Shown here: one piece after another, positions 1 through 8,285 of the stretch
Layout: the number at the start of each line of letters is the position of its first letter
Numbering within the stretch: position 1 is the stretch's first letter
Assembly (NCBI RefSeq): GCF_001729485.1
Contig: NZ_CP017157.1
Coordinates: 186,001-250,000 of the forward strand
DNA length: 64,000 nucleotides
Direction: 5' to 3'
DNA from: Streptomyces lydicus
Lineage (GTDB): Bacteria > Actinomycetota > Actinomycetes > Streptomycetales > Streptomycetaceae
Program-made: the position numbers and the translations under genes
Notes under the pieces: model-generated
Databases searched by the model: none
What the model was told of the DNA's origin: nothing
What the model saw: the letters and a program-made list of their open reading frames with translations, nothing else

Positions 1-430
1 TCCCGTCGTGCGTCAGGTCCTGGTACTGGGGCGCCCGTACGGGGCAGCCCGCCGACGGCTCGGCGGTGCAGCGGAGGATCTTCCGCTCGGTGGCCCGGTC
101 GAACGCCGGCGAGTGCGCCCGGGCGTCCGCGGCGATCTGCGCCCGTACGACGGAGAGCGGGTCCACCTTCCGGATGTCGCCGGACGCCTCCCGGTGCAGC
201 CCGGGCACCGGCGACGGCCCGTCCTGACCGCTCCGGTCCGGCGGGGGCTGCGGCGCCGGCGGCCGTTCGGGCCACAGCCGCGCCGGAGCGGAGGCGATCC
301 GGGTCGCTCCGGCTCCCTCGGGCTCCCCGGTGTCCGAGCACCCCGCCAGCGCCGCCGCACCCGCGACCACAAGGGCGAGCGAGACGGTTCGCGCCGGACC
401 GGGGGCGGACAGGGAACGGGGAAGGAGCAC
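1..430 (-). CDS. putative secreted lipoprotein (C-terminus beyond left edge)
   Basis: Read leftwards from a GTG at 430; about 143 codons are present and the 3' end lies outside the window. The first 31 residues form a lipoprotein signal: Arg-containing start, hydrophobic run (SLALVVAGAAALAGC) and a lipobox LAGC with the lipidated Cys at residue 31. A Pro-rich linker follows, then a region with RAQIAADARAHSPAF and LRCTAEP. The visible end (QDLTHDG) looks like the start of a domain often seen in CseA-like Streptomyces lipoproteins, but the rest is missing, so this is only a suggestion. No ATG exists upstream in frame, so GTG is the best start. Role unknown; surface-anchored. Confidence 0.65.
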   Translation of the reverse strand, partial: MLLPRSLSAPGPARTVSLALVVAGAAALAGCSDTGEPEGAGATRIASAPARLWPERPPAPQPPPDRSGQDGPSPVPGLHREASGDIRKVDPLSVVRAQIAADARAHSPAFDRATERKILRCTAEPSAGCPVRAPQYQDLTHDG

Positions 431-501
431 GGTACGTCCAGGAGCGCGGGCCGGCAGCGGATGCGGACGATGATGCTCCCCGTCGCGTATTACAGCAATC
501 C

Positions 502-522
502 GGCGGTTGCGTAACAACCGCC
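502..522. repeat. 8-bp inverted repeat (GGCGGTTG/CAACCGCC)
   Basis: Perfect 8-bp arms at 502-509 and 515-522 with a 5-nt loop, about 75 bp upstream of the lipoprotein start at 430. It may be an operator for that gene or a second terminator of the gene ending at 669; the sequence does not decide. Confidence 0.35.
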
Positions 523-555
523 CATAAATGGTCGAACACCGGCACGACCCACACG

Positions 556-580
556 CGCCCCGCCCGCCCCGGGCGGGGCG
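556..580 (-). terminator. hairpin terminator after the SCO2400-like gene
   Basis: 11-bp GC-only stem (CGCCCCGCCCG / CGGGCGGGGCG) with a 3-nt loop, 89 bp past the stop at 669 in the leftward direction. No U-tract is present, as is usual for Streptomyces. Confidence 0.5.
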
Positions 581-668
581 AGGACGGCATCGAACGCGCG
601 GCGCGGGAACACGCCCGGCCCCGGCCCCGCGCAGCAGGGACGACCGGACCGCACCCGCACCACCCCGG

Positions 669-1616
669 TCAGCCGAGGCAGACGACTCCCAGCAGGCACA
701 CGTGCGACGGCGAGGTCGGATCGGCCGACGGCGACGTGGGTGCCGGCTGCTGGGTCTGCGTCTGCGTCTGCGTGGACGGCGTGCGGCTCACCGACGAGGA
801 GCCCGCGTCGGACCCCCCGGCGGGCGCGGGCGCGCCGGTCCGGGGCGCCGCCGCCGGGCCGCTGCCGGCGCTGTCGGTGTGCGGCGCCGCGGCCGGGGCC
901 GACGCGCTGTGCGGCGCCGTGCTCGGGGCCGCGGCGGGGTGCGTCGCGGCGGGGGCCGGCTGCCGGCTCGTCGTGTCGGGGGCCGCGGCGGGGCCGGTGC
1001 CCTGCGGCGGCCGGCCGGCCGCCCTCGGCGGACGGCTGTCGAGGTGCCGCGAGGCCCGCGCGTCCGGCTGCTCCGACGCCGCGTCGGTGTGCTCCGTACC
1101 AGGCGTGCCCGCGAGCTCGGGGTCGGGTGACCCGGCCGCCTGCGTCTGGCCGGTGGACGGCTTGTTCGGCAGCAGCGCCACGGTCAGGGCACCACCGGCG
1201 AGCGCGAACGCCGTCGCGGCCGCGGCCCGGCGCCGGTGCTTCTTCCAACGCGCCATCTGCCGGCGCCGCGCGGCCCGGCCCTGCCCCGTGCCGGAGGCGC
1301 CGTCGAAGCCGTGCTCCGCACCGGCGTCCGCCCCCGTCGAGGCACCCTGCGCCGCGGCCGCCCCACCGGCGGGCGTCCCGCCGCTCCCGGCCGGCGCCGG
1401 GTCGAAGAGATCAGGAACCTGCGGGGCACTCGGAACGTGCGGGGCACTCGCGGCGGTCGCCTCCGACGGCCAGCTGTCCCACGACGACGACGCCGCGGCA
1501 GCGGCCGCGCCACCGCGATGGCGGCCGGGCGGGGCTATGTCAGGGGCGTAATCACCGCAACCCGGGCACACCAGCGCCCCGTTGAGGTTCCGGCGGCACG
1601 AGGAGCAGTAGTCCAT
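669..1616 (-). CDS. SCO2400-family zinc-ribbon membrane protein
   Basis: 315 residues from ATG 1616. An N-terminal zinc ribbon (C4-x2-C7 and C17-x2-C20, MDYCSSCRRNLNGALVCPGC) is followed by an Ala/Gly/Pro-rich linker, a basic segment (RRRQMARWKKHRRR, about 117-130) and one membrane helix (about 131-149). The outer part is a long Ala/Pro/Thr low-complexity stalk ending in a two-Cys tail (CLLGVVC). This matches a Streptomyces-restricted family named after SCO2400; its function is unknown. The topology suggests a cytoplasmic zinc ribbon and an extracellular stalk. Longer upstream reading in this frame lacks coding character, so ATG 1616 is preferred. A GC hairpin at 556-580 probably ends the transcript. 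Confidence 0.75.
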   Translation of the reverse strand: MDYCSSCRRNLNGALVCPGCGDYAPDIAPPGRHRGGAAAAAASSSWDSWPSEATAASAPHVPSAPQVPDLFDPAPAGSGGTPAGGAAAAQGASTGADAGAEHGFDGASGTGQGRAARRRQMARWKKHRRRAAAATAFALAGGALTVALLPNKPSTGQTQAAGSPDPELAGTPGTEHTDAASEQPDARASRHLDSRPPRAAGRPPQGTGPAAAPDTTSRQPAPAATHPAAAPSTAPHSASAPAAAPHTDSAGSGPAAAPRTGAPAPAGGSDAGSSSVSRTPSTQTQTQTQQPAPTSPSADPTSPSHVCLLGVVCLG

Positions 1617-1939
1617 CTGCGTTCTTTCTCTGCTGACTGCGCCGCCAGGGACGCCGGGATCTGGCCACGTTCGCACGCGGGATCGAGCGGCCAGCAACGC
1701 TAACGGCACACACCGAAGGCAACGCGTAGACCTTGTGACGCTCGTGTGCAGATTCCCCACCACCCCCACACGCCCCACCCGACATGTCCCCTGAATCCAG
1801 GGATACCCCCCACCACCCCGACAACCACCGACGGGCGGCAGCCGCCGGAACAGGCCCTGCCCCCGTCGCCCCACCCGCACAGGTGGCCGGTTCGGGTCCG
1901 TCGCTGTCGGTGTGGACCGTCTGCGGCGGACCCGTCCGT
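1617..1939. other. intergenic region, no gene seen
   Basis: 323 bp between the SCO2400-like start and the end of the GvpU-like gene, both on the minus strand. It is C-rich with locally lower GC and should hold the promoter of the SCO2400-like gene. I see no convincing ORF or RNA. Confidence 0.4.
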
Positions 1940-2323
1940 TCAGTGGTCGGAATAGCTCAGGTCGCCCACCGTCCAGGCGGCGACGTCGTCGATGGCGACG
2001 CGGTACATTCCGCCCGTCTCGGGGAGGCCGAGGGTTCCCTGGAGGATGCGCGCCACGTGGAAGTACAGGTGCGTGGGGGCTGCGTTCGCCTTTCGGTCCG
2101 GGGCGCGGGTGCCCGCGCCGGCCGGGGCGAAGAGGGCCGAGAACGGCCCCAGCCGTTCCGACTTCGCCAGGACCTCGGCCACACGCTGCCGCCACGCGGC
2201 CTCGGGGGCCAGCCGTCCGGTGATGACCGCACCCTGGACGACGACGGTCAGAGACATCTGATTACTCTGCTCCGACTCCACCCTGGCGGCGATGTCAACG
2301 AGCAATTCATCGGGCTTCGACAC
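1940..2323 (-). CDS. GvpU-like gas vesicle accessory protein
   Basis: 127 residues if started at GTG 2323; an ATG at 2257 would give 105. The middle (MSLTVVVQGAVITGRL) and the C-terminus (MYRVAIDDVAAWTVGDLSYS, after THLYFHVARI) resemble the GvpU family, where a short beta-strand 'xxVxGxxIxGxL' and a final 'RLxxVDGFxxGxLS' element are typical. GvpU helps tune gas vesicle clustering in Bacillus megaterium; in Streptomyces, isolated members have no established role. No other gvp gene is visible in the window. The start is uncertain because neither candidate has a strong ribosome binding site. Assignment rests on pattern resemblance only. Confidence 0.5.
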   Translation of the reverse strand: MSKPDELLVDIAARVESEQSNQMSLTVVVQGAVITGRLAPEAAWRQRVAEVLAKSERLGPFSALFAPAGAGTRAPDRKANAAPTHLYFHVARILQGTLGLPETGGMYRVAIDDVAAWTVGDLSYSDH

Positions 2324-2403
2324 GAGCGAAGACGTTACTACGCACCGGCGTTGCCCGGCCCCTACCGCGCCCTGACGAATCGGGGCCGGGCCGGTCCGCA
2401 CGG

Positions 2404-2874
2404 TCACGACCGCGGCTTGGGGAAGGCGGCGCGCAGGGTGGAGCCGTTGCTGAGGAAGGCGGCGGCGGCCAGGGGGAGGGCGCAGGTGGCCTGGGCGAGG
2501 GCGAACCACAGCGGGCAGACGCCGGGGATCAGGTCGACGCCGATGATCGCGATCGGCATGACGACCGAGAGGACGCGCACGCGGAGATGGGCCCAGCGTG
2601 CTCCCCGGGAGGCGAGGACGGTCATCCAGAGGACCACCGCGGCGCCGGCCAGGATGCCGCCCGACCGGCCCCACATGAACGAGGTCACCGTGTGTCCGGT
2701 GCTCGCGAGGACGGCGACCGTGAGGAGGACGGCGGCGCTGAACGCTCCGTAGGCCGCGGCGAGGATCGTCACCTTGCGGAAGGCGCGGCGGGTGGCCGGG
2801 TGGTGCAGGCGGGCCGCCCCGGCCGTGGTGGAGGCGGTGGTTCCGGTGGCGTGGTGGCTTCGTGTCGTCGTCAT
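2404..2874 (-). CDS. small four-helix membrane protein
   Basis: 156 residues from ATG 2874 (MTTTRSHH). After a 40-residue Thr/His/Ala-rich cytoplasmic start there are four predicted membrane helices at roughly 48-70, 77-98, 103-122 and 125-145, and a short basic tail. No known family is recognised. It is read divergently from the two-component pair that begins at 3078, with a shared 203-bp promoter region. That arrangement suggests, without proof, that it is a target or partner of that system. Confidence 0.7.
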   Translation of the reverse strand: MTTTRSHHATGTTASTTAGAARLHHPATRRAFRKVTILAAAYGAFSAAVLLTVAVLASTGHTVTSFMWGRSGGILAGAAVVLWMTVLASRGARWAHLRVRVLSVVMPIAIIGVDLIPGVCPLWFALAQATCALPLAAAAFLSNGSTLRAAFPKPRS

Positions 2875-3077
2875 GGTGTCGACGCTAGAAAGCGCCCGGG
2901 GGGCGCGGTATGGGCCTGGACGTACGGCTGGGTGGGGCCAGCCCCACTTCCGCGGCGATCCGGCCGGGACCGGGCCTCCCGCGGCGCAGAGTGGAGGCAC
3001 CGGGTCGACCGGGCCGGGGCGGGCAGCGCGGCAACGTGCGGGGCCGTGACGGGAGTTGTCACGTGAGGGGAATGAGC

Positions 3078-4343
3078 ATGCATCAGGTGAGGTCGTGGGT
3101 GGCGAGTGCCGCCGTGGGGTTCGTGCGGGCGTGCGTGGTGGTGGCCGTCACCATGCTGGTCCCCGCCGTGTGGGCCGCCGCGGTGGCGCTGGGCATCTGG
3201 TGGGGGGCGGCGAACCCGTGGTCGTGGCTGGCGCCGTTCGTGCTGGTGTGCGTGGGCACGCTCGCCCTGTCCCGCCCGGTCTGCCGGACGGTCCGCCACC
3301 TCGTGGCGAGATGGACCGCCACCGTCCTTCCCGACGGATACCGGCAGGCCGGGCCGGTGACGCAGATGTCCACCGGGTTCTGGTGGAACGGCTTCGGCTA
3401 CGAGCGCACCAGCCGTGACGCCCTCCTGGACCAGAGGTGGCGGATCCGGTGGCGCGACCCCGCCAACTGGCGCGACCTGCGGTTCACGGCGATCGCGCCG
3501 CTCACCGCGGGGGTGGTGGCGGCCGTTCCGGTGGCCGGGGTCGCGGCGGCGGTCCTCGGGTTCTCCCAGTCGGCGCTTCCCGCGCGCCTGCTCGGCGGGC
3601 TCGGCCTGGTCGTGGCCGTCGCCGGCGCCCCGTACGCCTGGCGGCCCGTGCGGCCGGTGGCCGTCCGCTTCCTGCGCGCCTCGGCCGCGATGGCGCTGGC
3701 GGACCGGGTGGACGAGCTGACGGCCCGGCGCGCGGACGCCACGGTCACCCAGGCCGCCGAGATCCGCCGGATCGAGCGGGACCTGCACGACGGCGCGCAG
3801 GCCCGGCTGGTCGCGCTGGGGCTCGCCCTGGCGACCGCGGAGAAGCTCATGGCGACCGACCCCGACCGGGCCAGGGCGCTGATGCGGGAAGCACGGGCCG
3901 GCGCCGCCACGTCGCTGACCGAGCTCCGCGAACTGGTCAGGGGCATCAACCCGCCGGTGCTGAACGAGCGGGGGCTCGTCGACGCCGTTCGCGCGCTCGC
4001 CCTGGACAGCCCGCTCGAAGCGGAGGTCGGCGCCGACGGACAGCTCCGCCTGGACCCGCCCGTCGAGTCCGCGGTGTACTTCGGGATCGCCGAACTGCTG
4101 ACCAACGCGGTCAAGCACGCCCGCGCCTCCCGGGCGCGGATCTCCCTCGCCCGGGACGCCGGTGACACCGCGGTCGTCGTGGAGGTCGAGGACGACGGCC
4201 GCGGCGGGGCCGAGGTGCGCGCCGGGGGCGGACTCGCGGGGCTGCGCCGCCGCCTCGCGGTCTTCGACGGCACCCTGGAGGTCACCAGCCCGGCCGGCGG
4301 CCCGACCCGCGTGAGAATGGTGGTGCCATGCGCATCGTTGTAG
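3078..4343 (+). CDS. NarL-type sensor histidine kinase
   Basis: 421 residues from ATG 3078. This start is chosen over ATG 3072 because GAGGGG at 3065-3070 then has 7-nt spacing. The N-terminal half (about 1-210) has four membrane helices of the 'putative sensor' type found in Streptomyces. A HisKA_3 dimerisation domain follows, with the phospho-acceptor His237 in RDLHDGAQARLVALGLAL. The C-terminal HATPase domain has an N-box (ELLTNAVKHA, about 340) and a G-box (DDGRGGAEVRAGGGLAGLRR). The stop overlaps the response regulator start by 16 bp, so the pair is translationally coupled. The ligand is unknown. Confidence 0.92.
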   Translation: MHQVRSWVASAAVGFVRACVVVAVTMLVPAVWAAAVALGIWWGAANPWSWLAPFVLVCVGTLALSRPVCRTVRHLVARWTATVLPDGYRQAGPVTQMSTGFWWNGFGYERTSRDALLDQRWRIRWRDPANWRDLRFTAIAPLTAGVVAAVPVAGVAAAVLGFSQSALPARLLGGLGLVVAVAGAPYAWRPVRPVAVRFLRASAAMALADRVDELTARRADATVTQAAEIRRIERDLHDGAQARLVALGLALATAEKLMATDPDRARALMREARAGAATSLTELRELVRGINPPVLNERGLVDAVRALALDSPLEAEVGADGQLRLDPPVESAVYFGIAELLTNAVKHARASRARISLARDAGDTAVVVEVEDDGRGGAEVRAGGGLAGLRRRLAVFDGTLEVTSPAGGPTRVRMVVPCASL

Positions 4344-4975
4344 CCGAAGACCTCTACCTCCTGCGCGACGGAATGGTCCGCCTGATGGAGGCGTACGGAC
4401 ACCAGGTGGTGGCGACGGCGGCCACCGGGCCCGAGACGCTCGACGCGCTGCTGACGTGGCGGCCGGACGTCGCCGTCGTCGACGTCCGCATGCCGCCGGC
4501 CCAGTCGGACGAGGGCCTGCGGGCGGCCCTGGACGCCCGGCGGGAGGTGCCCGGCCTGCCGGTCCTGATCCTCTCCCAGCACGTCGAACAGCTCTACGCC
4601 CGCGAACTCCTGGCCGACGGCGCCGGCGGCATCGGCTACTTCCTCAAGGAGAGCGTCTTCGACGCGGACCAGTTCATCGACGCCCTGGAACGCGTCGCCG
4701 GTGGCGGGACCGCCATGGACCCGGCCGTCATCGGCAAGCTGCTGTCCGCCGGGCCCTCGAACCGACGGCTCGCCGCGCTCACCGCACGCGAACACTCGGT
4801 GCTCGGCCTCATGGCCGAAGGACTGTCCAACCAGGCCATCGGCCGGCGGCTCTTCCTCAGCGAGAGCGCCATCAGCAAATACACCACCTCCCTGTTCGGC
4901 AAGCTCGGCATCACCGACGACGACAACAGCAACCGCCGCGTCCTCGCCGTGCTGGCCTACCTCAACAGCCCGTGA
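4328..4975 (+). CDS. LuxR/NarL-family response regulator
   Basis: 215 residues. The receiver domain (about 1-120) has the acidic pair E7/D8, the phospho-acceptor Asp52 (VAVVDVRMPP) and the conserved Lys in YFLKES. The C-terminal LuxR helix-turn-helix spans about 145-205 (LTAREHSVLGLMAEGLSNQA then SESAISKYTTSLFGKLG). It begins inside the histidine kinase gene (16-bp overlap) and is certainly its cognate regulator. It binds DNA as a phosphorylated dimer; targets may include the divergent membrane protein gene at 2404-2874. A hairpin lies just downstream, before a convergent LysR gene. Confidence 0.93.
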   Translation: MRIVVAEDLYLLRDGMVRLMEAYGHQVVATAATGPETLDALLTWRPDVAVVDVRMPPAQSDEGLRAALDARREVPGLPVLILSQHVEQLYARELLADGAGGIGYFLKESVFDADQFIDALERVAGGGTAMDPAVIGKLLSAGPSNRRLAALTAREHSVLGLMAEGLSNQAIGRRLFLSESAISKYTTSLFGKLGITDDDNSNRRVLAVLAYLNSP

Positions 4976-4989
4976 GGCGGCGGCGCTTC

Positions 4990-5022
4990 GGGCGCCCCGC
5001 CCGCCGGTCCGGCCGGGCGCCC
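4990..5022. terminator. possible bidirectional terminator
   Basis: GGGCGCCC occurs at 4990-4997 and again at 5015-5022, with GCCCG/CGGGC pairing inside, in the 46-bp gap between two convergent genes. It is GC-only, with no U-tract. Confidence 0.35.
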
Positions 5023-5918
5023 TACGTCCCCGACGGGTCCAGGACCGCGGCCGCCAGGTGGTCACGGAACCAGCGGTGCCCCGGGTCGGACGCGTTGCGG
5101 GGGTGCCAGGCCATGCCGAGCTCGACGGGTGCCAGGTCGAGGGGGAGGGAGAAGGCGCGCAGCCCCAGCGCGGCGAGGGTGTCGGGGAGCCAGTCGGCCA
5201 GGGTGAGCGCCACGAGGTCGCTGTTCCGGGCGAGCATCATCGCGCTCGTGTGGCTGGGTACGACGACCGCGAGCCGGCGCCGCAGTCCGCGTTCGGCGAG
5301 GGCGTCGTCGATGGGGCCGAGGCGCTTGCCGTGCCGAGAGATGCCGATGTGGTCGGCCGCGGCGAAACGGCGGGCGTCGATCCGCCCGTCGAAGAGCGGA
5401 TGACCGCTGCGGGCGACGCCGACCGGCGTCATCCTCGTGAGCGGCCGGGTGCGGATCTCCGGATCGAGGTGGCCGAGGACGCCCAGTTCGACGTCCACCA
5501 AGCCCTGCCGGAGCGCGGGGCCGCCCTCCAGCGCCTCCGGCAGGAAGACCACGTCCACGTGCGGGGCCTCCGCCCGGATCCGGTCGGTCAACGTCCCGGC
5601 CAGCCCCACCAGGATCAGGTCGGTGGCCTGCACGGTGAAGGTGCGCCGGAGGTGCACCGCGTCGAAACCGGCCCCGGGCCGCAGGACGTTGTCGCAGCCG
5701 CGCAGCAACGCGGCGACCTCCTCCCGGAGTTCCAGGGCGCGCGGCGTGGGGACCATCTCCTGGCCCGCGCGGACGAGCAGCGGGTCACCGACGGCACGGC
5801 GGAGCCGGGCCAGCATGCGGCTGGCCGCGGCGGGTGACGTGCCGAGTCGCTCCGCGGCGCGGGTCACGCTGTTCTCCTGGAGCAGCGCGTCCAGGGCGCG
5901 CAGCAGATTGAGGTCCAT
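5022..5918 (-). CDS. LysR-family transcriptional regulator
   Basis: 298 residues, the usual LysR length, from ATG 5918 with CAGGAG upstream. The winged helix-turn-helix is at 1-60 (MDLNLLRALDALLQENSVTR, then AAERLGTSPAAASRMLARLR). A type-2 periplasmic-binding-fold effector domain covers about 90-298. The gene is divergent from the beta-propeller gene at 6110, the classic LysR arrangement, so that gene is the likely target. The intergenic region holds a short dyad (GCAA-N3-TTGC at 5951-5961) that could be part of the binding site. The effector cannot be told from the sequence. Confidence 0.9.
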   Translation of the reverse strand: MDLNLLRALDALLQENSVTRAAERLGTSPAAASRMLARLRRAVGDPLLVRAGQEMVPTPRALELREEVAALLRGCDNVLRPGAGFDAVHLRRTFTVQATDLILVGLAGTLTDRIRAEAPHVDVVFLPEALEGGPALRQGLVDVELGVLGHLDPEIRTRPLTRMTPVGVARSGHPLFDGRIDARRFAAADHIGISRHGKRLGPIDDALAERGLRRRLAVVVPSHTSAMMLARNSDLVALTLADWLPDTLAALGLRAFSLPLDLAPVELGMAWHPRNASDPGHRWFRDHLAAAVLDPSGT

Positions 5919-5950
5919 CGTCGCTCCTGAGCTGCATTTTTACGGCTGAG

Positions 5951-5961
5951 GCAAGGATTGC
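5951..5961. promoter_or_regulatory. possible LysR operator dyad
   Basis: GCAA-GGA-TTGC between the divergent lysR-type gene (starts 5918) and the propeller gene (starts 6110). It lies in the expected place for a LysR recognition site, but short dyads are common and this is weak. Confidence 0.25.
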
Positions 5962-6109
5962 GTGCCGATCTTTGCATTGCTGCGGAATCCCCTCCGGCCG
6001 AGAGTGGAGGTGCGCGACGACGCGTCACACCTCGCGGACGACCCCTCACGCGTGACCGGCGACGACCGCTCATGCGTGTGTTTCATCCGCCCTGTTGAAG
6101 GAGCCCTTC

Positions 6110-7159
6110 ATGCAGCAGTCCCCCCGCGCCGGCCGAGAAGGCGAGGTGCTGGCCGTGGTCAGCCAGAGCGGGCCGACGGTCTCGTTCTTCGACGCCGCCT
6201 CCGACCGGCGCCTCGGTGCGGTCGAAATCGCCGCCGAGCCGCACGAGTTGTGCTTCGACCCGACACAGCGACTGCTGTGGTGCACGACGACGTACCACTC
6301 GGGCTACTACCACGCGAACACCGGCCGGCGCACCGAGCTGACCGTCATCGACCCCGACACGCGCCGCATCGTCGAGGTCGTCGACCTGGCCCCGGAACAC
6401 GGTCCGCACGGGCTGGCGCTGGACACCGCGCGGCGTCGCCTCTACGTCAGCGTGGAGGGGTCGGCGGACCGGCCCGGCGGTGTCGTGGTGATCGACACGG
6501 AGACCCGCCGGCCGCTCGGCAGGATCGACACGGACGCGCCCGGCCCGCACTGGTTCGCCCTCGACCCGACGGGCAGGACGGGTTACGCCACCAACAAGGA
6601 GGCGCCGTTCGTCTCGGTCGTCGACCTCGAACGGGGCGTCCTCACCGCGAAGGTCGAGGTGCCGGGCAGCGAGGGACTGGCCGTCTCCGCCGCACACGCC
6701 TACGTCGCCGCGCCCTACCTCGGCTCCCTCTCTCCCGACGCCGAGGACTCGCCGGCCACGGGCATCCGGGTCATCGACGCCCGGACGGCGTCCGTCACCG
6801 ACATCCTGCCCACGGACAACGTCGTTTTGCCGGTGCACCTGACGTCGACGGGAATGCTGCTCGCGGGCGAGATCGGCAGCCAACCCGACCCGGTGTCCCC
6901 GTTCGGACGCCCCGCGCCGGGCCACCTCACGGTGTTCTCCACCGACACCCGCAAGCAGGTGGGCCGGCTGGAGGTGGGGATCTTCCCGCTCACCGTCACC
7001 TCGTCGCCCGACGGCCGGCTCGCCTACGTGGCCTGCGCCGTCTCGTCCACCGTCCACGTCATCGACCTGGAGACGCTGCAGGGCCTGGCCCGGCTGGACA
7101 TCCCCAAGCTCGGCGAACCCGGCGCCCACGGCCTGGCCTACGTCCCCCGCCCGGCCTGA
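6110..7159 (+). CDS. YncE-like beta-propeller protein
   Basis: 349 residues from ATG 6110, preceded by GAAGGAG at 6097-6103; a TTG 15 bp upstream overlaps that ribosome binding site and is rejected. Repeated units of the form 'VxVIDxxTRRxxGRID...PxGLALD' recur through the protein (TELTVIDPDTRRI, GGVVVIDTETRRPLGRI, HVIDLETLQGLARLDI), as in YVTN/YncE seven-bladed propellers. There is no signal peptide, so it is probably cytoplasmic. Members bind DNA, metals or small ligands, and some are lactonases; no catalytic set is evident here. The divergent LysR gene probably controls it. Confidence 0.72.
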   Translation: MQQSPRAGREGEVLAVVSQSGPTVSFFDAASDRRLGAVEIAAEPHELCFDPTQRLLWCTTTYHSGYYHANTGRRTELTVIDPDTRRIVEVVDLAPEHGPHGLALDTARRRLYVSVEGSADRPGGVVVIDTETRRPLGRIDTDAPGPHWFALDPTGRTGYATNKEAPFVSVVDLERGVLTAKVEVPGSEGLAVSAAHAYVAAPYLGSLSPDAEDSPATGIRVIDARTASVTDILPTDNVVLPVHLTSTGMLLAGEIGSQPDPVSPFGRPAPGHLTVFSTDTRKQVGRLEVGIFPLTVTSSPDGRLAYVACAVSSTVHVIDLETLQGLARLDIPKLGEPGAHGLAYVPRPA

Positions 7160-7180
7160 CGGGCGGCCCCCGCCACCCTG

Positions 7181-7594
7181 TCAATGCAGGATCTTTTCCT
7201 TGGCGCGCTGGAATTCTTCCTCCGTGAGATCGCCTCTGGCCTTGATCTCGGACAGCCTCGCCAGTTCCTCGACCTCGCTGGATTTCCCGGCTCCGGCGGT
7301 CTCACGGATGTAACTGTCGAGTTCCCGCTTCTGCGCCAGGGCGTGCTGTGCCTCGCGCTTCCCCATGCCCTTGCCGCGCGCCAGGAGGTAGACGAAGACG
7401 CCCAGGAAGGGGAGGACGAGCACGAAGATCAGCCACCCTCCCTTGCCCCATCCGTTCATCGTGTCGTCCCGGAAGATGTCCACGATGATCCGGACGAGCA
7501 GAAATATCCAGATGACCCAGAGAAAGACCCACAGCATGCTCCAGAAGACGCCCAGCAGTGGGTAGTCGTAGGCCAGGGTGGTGTCAGCGGTCAT
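7181..7594 (-). CDS. PLDc_N / SHOCT membrane protein
   Basis: 137 residues from ATG 7594, with GAGGAGAAGAC just upstream. The N-terminal half has two membrane helices (about 12-36 and 52-70) around RIIVDIFRDDTMNGWGKGGW, the PLDc_N (phospholipase D-nuclease N-terminal-like) pattern. The C-terminus carries a SHOCT motif (EVEELARLSEIKARGDLTEEEFQRAK region, about 108-135), a short oligomerisation element. The linker is charged and probably helical. The pair of domains is common in actinobacterial envelope proteins of unknown function. It probably shares a transcript with nothing else: the nearest minus-strand gene starts 436 bp upstream. Confidence 0.8.
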   Translation of the reverse strand: MTADTTLAYDYPLLGVFWSMLWVFLWVIWIFLLVRIIVDIFRDDTMNGWGKGGWLIFVLVLPFLGVFVYLLARGKGMGKREAQHALAQKRELDSYIRETAGAGKSSEVEELARLSEIKARGDLTEEEFQRAKEKILH

Positions 7595-7673
7595 GTCTTC
7601 TCCTCATGAGCACGTCCCGCCTTGCTCGCGCGGGAGCCGCCCGAGCACCCTTGCGCGGCCCGGGCGGGGACGC

Positions 7674-8030
7674 TCAGGACTTGTTCCGGCTCTGTGCTTC
7701 CGCCTGCGCGATGGAGGCGGCCTCGGAATCGGCCAGCGCGATGGCGAAGCCGAATGCCTCGGCGATGTGGCCGGCCGCCGACATGACACGTGCGGTACCC
7801 ACGACGGGAGCGATCGCCACAAGGACGTCCTGCACTTGCTCGATCGTCATGCTGGCCTTCATCGCGGGATCGACATGTGCCAGGTAGGAGACCGCCGGGG
7901 CGTCCATGGCCACGAGTGCGGCGATGCGCGTGAGGATGAGTGTGTGGTCGTCCATGCCGCAGCGCTCGATGGAATCGATGGTCATCGCGGCGATGGTGTC
8001 GAGAACGGGAGCGTCAGACGCAGTGGCCAT
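7674..8030 (-). CDS. carboxymuconolactone decarboxylase-like small protein
   Basis: 118 residues from ATG 8030. It is all-helical, and the segment AMKASMTIEQVQDVLVAIAP and GTARVMSAAGHIAEAFGFAI follow the AhpD/carboxymuconolactone decarboxylase helical pattern. The CxxC redox pair of AhpD is absent (one Cys only, in ERCGMDDH), so peroxidase activity is unlikely and the true activity is unknown. It lies upstream of the SHOCT protein gene on the same strand with a 79-bp gap, and the two could be co-transcribed. No signal peptide is present. Confidence 0.65.
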   Translation of the reverse strand: MATASDAPVLDTIAAMTIDSIERCGMDDHTLILTRIAALVAMDAPAVSYLAHVDPAMKASMTIEQVQDVLVAIAPVVGTARVMSAAGHIAEAFGFAIALADSEAASIAQAEAQSRNKS

Positions 8031-8285
8031 GTCCGGACCGCCTTCCGGTGCGCTGCCGAGCCGGCACCCGAATCACCCGGAGCGGCGTTCTCCCTTGCGC
8101 CGGCTTCTGCCTTCTCACGGTAGGAGCCTCCCGGCCCCTCCGCATTTCGGCTACCGGGACGGAAGGGGGCGGTGCTGCCCGGAGCCGGGAGACATTGCCG
8201 AATGCGGGGGATGATGAGCAACCCTTGACGGAAGGTTGACCACGCGAGTGGCGAGCTCCTGGGAGCGGCGAATTACGTTCCCTTC

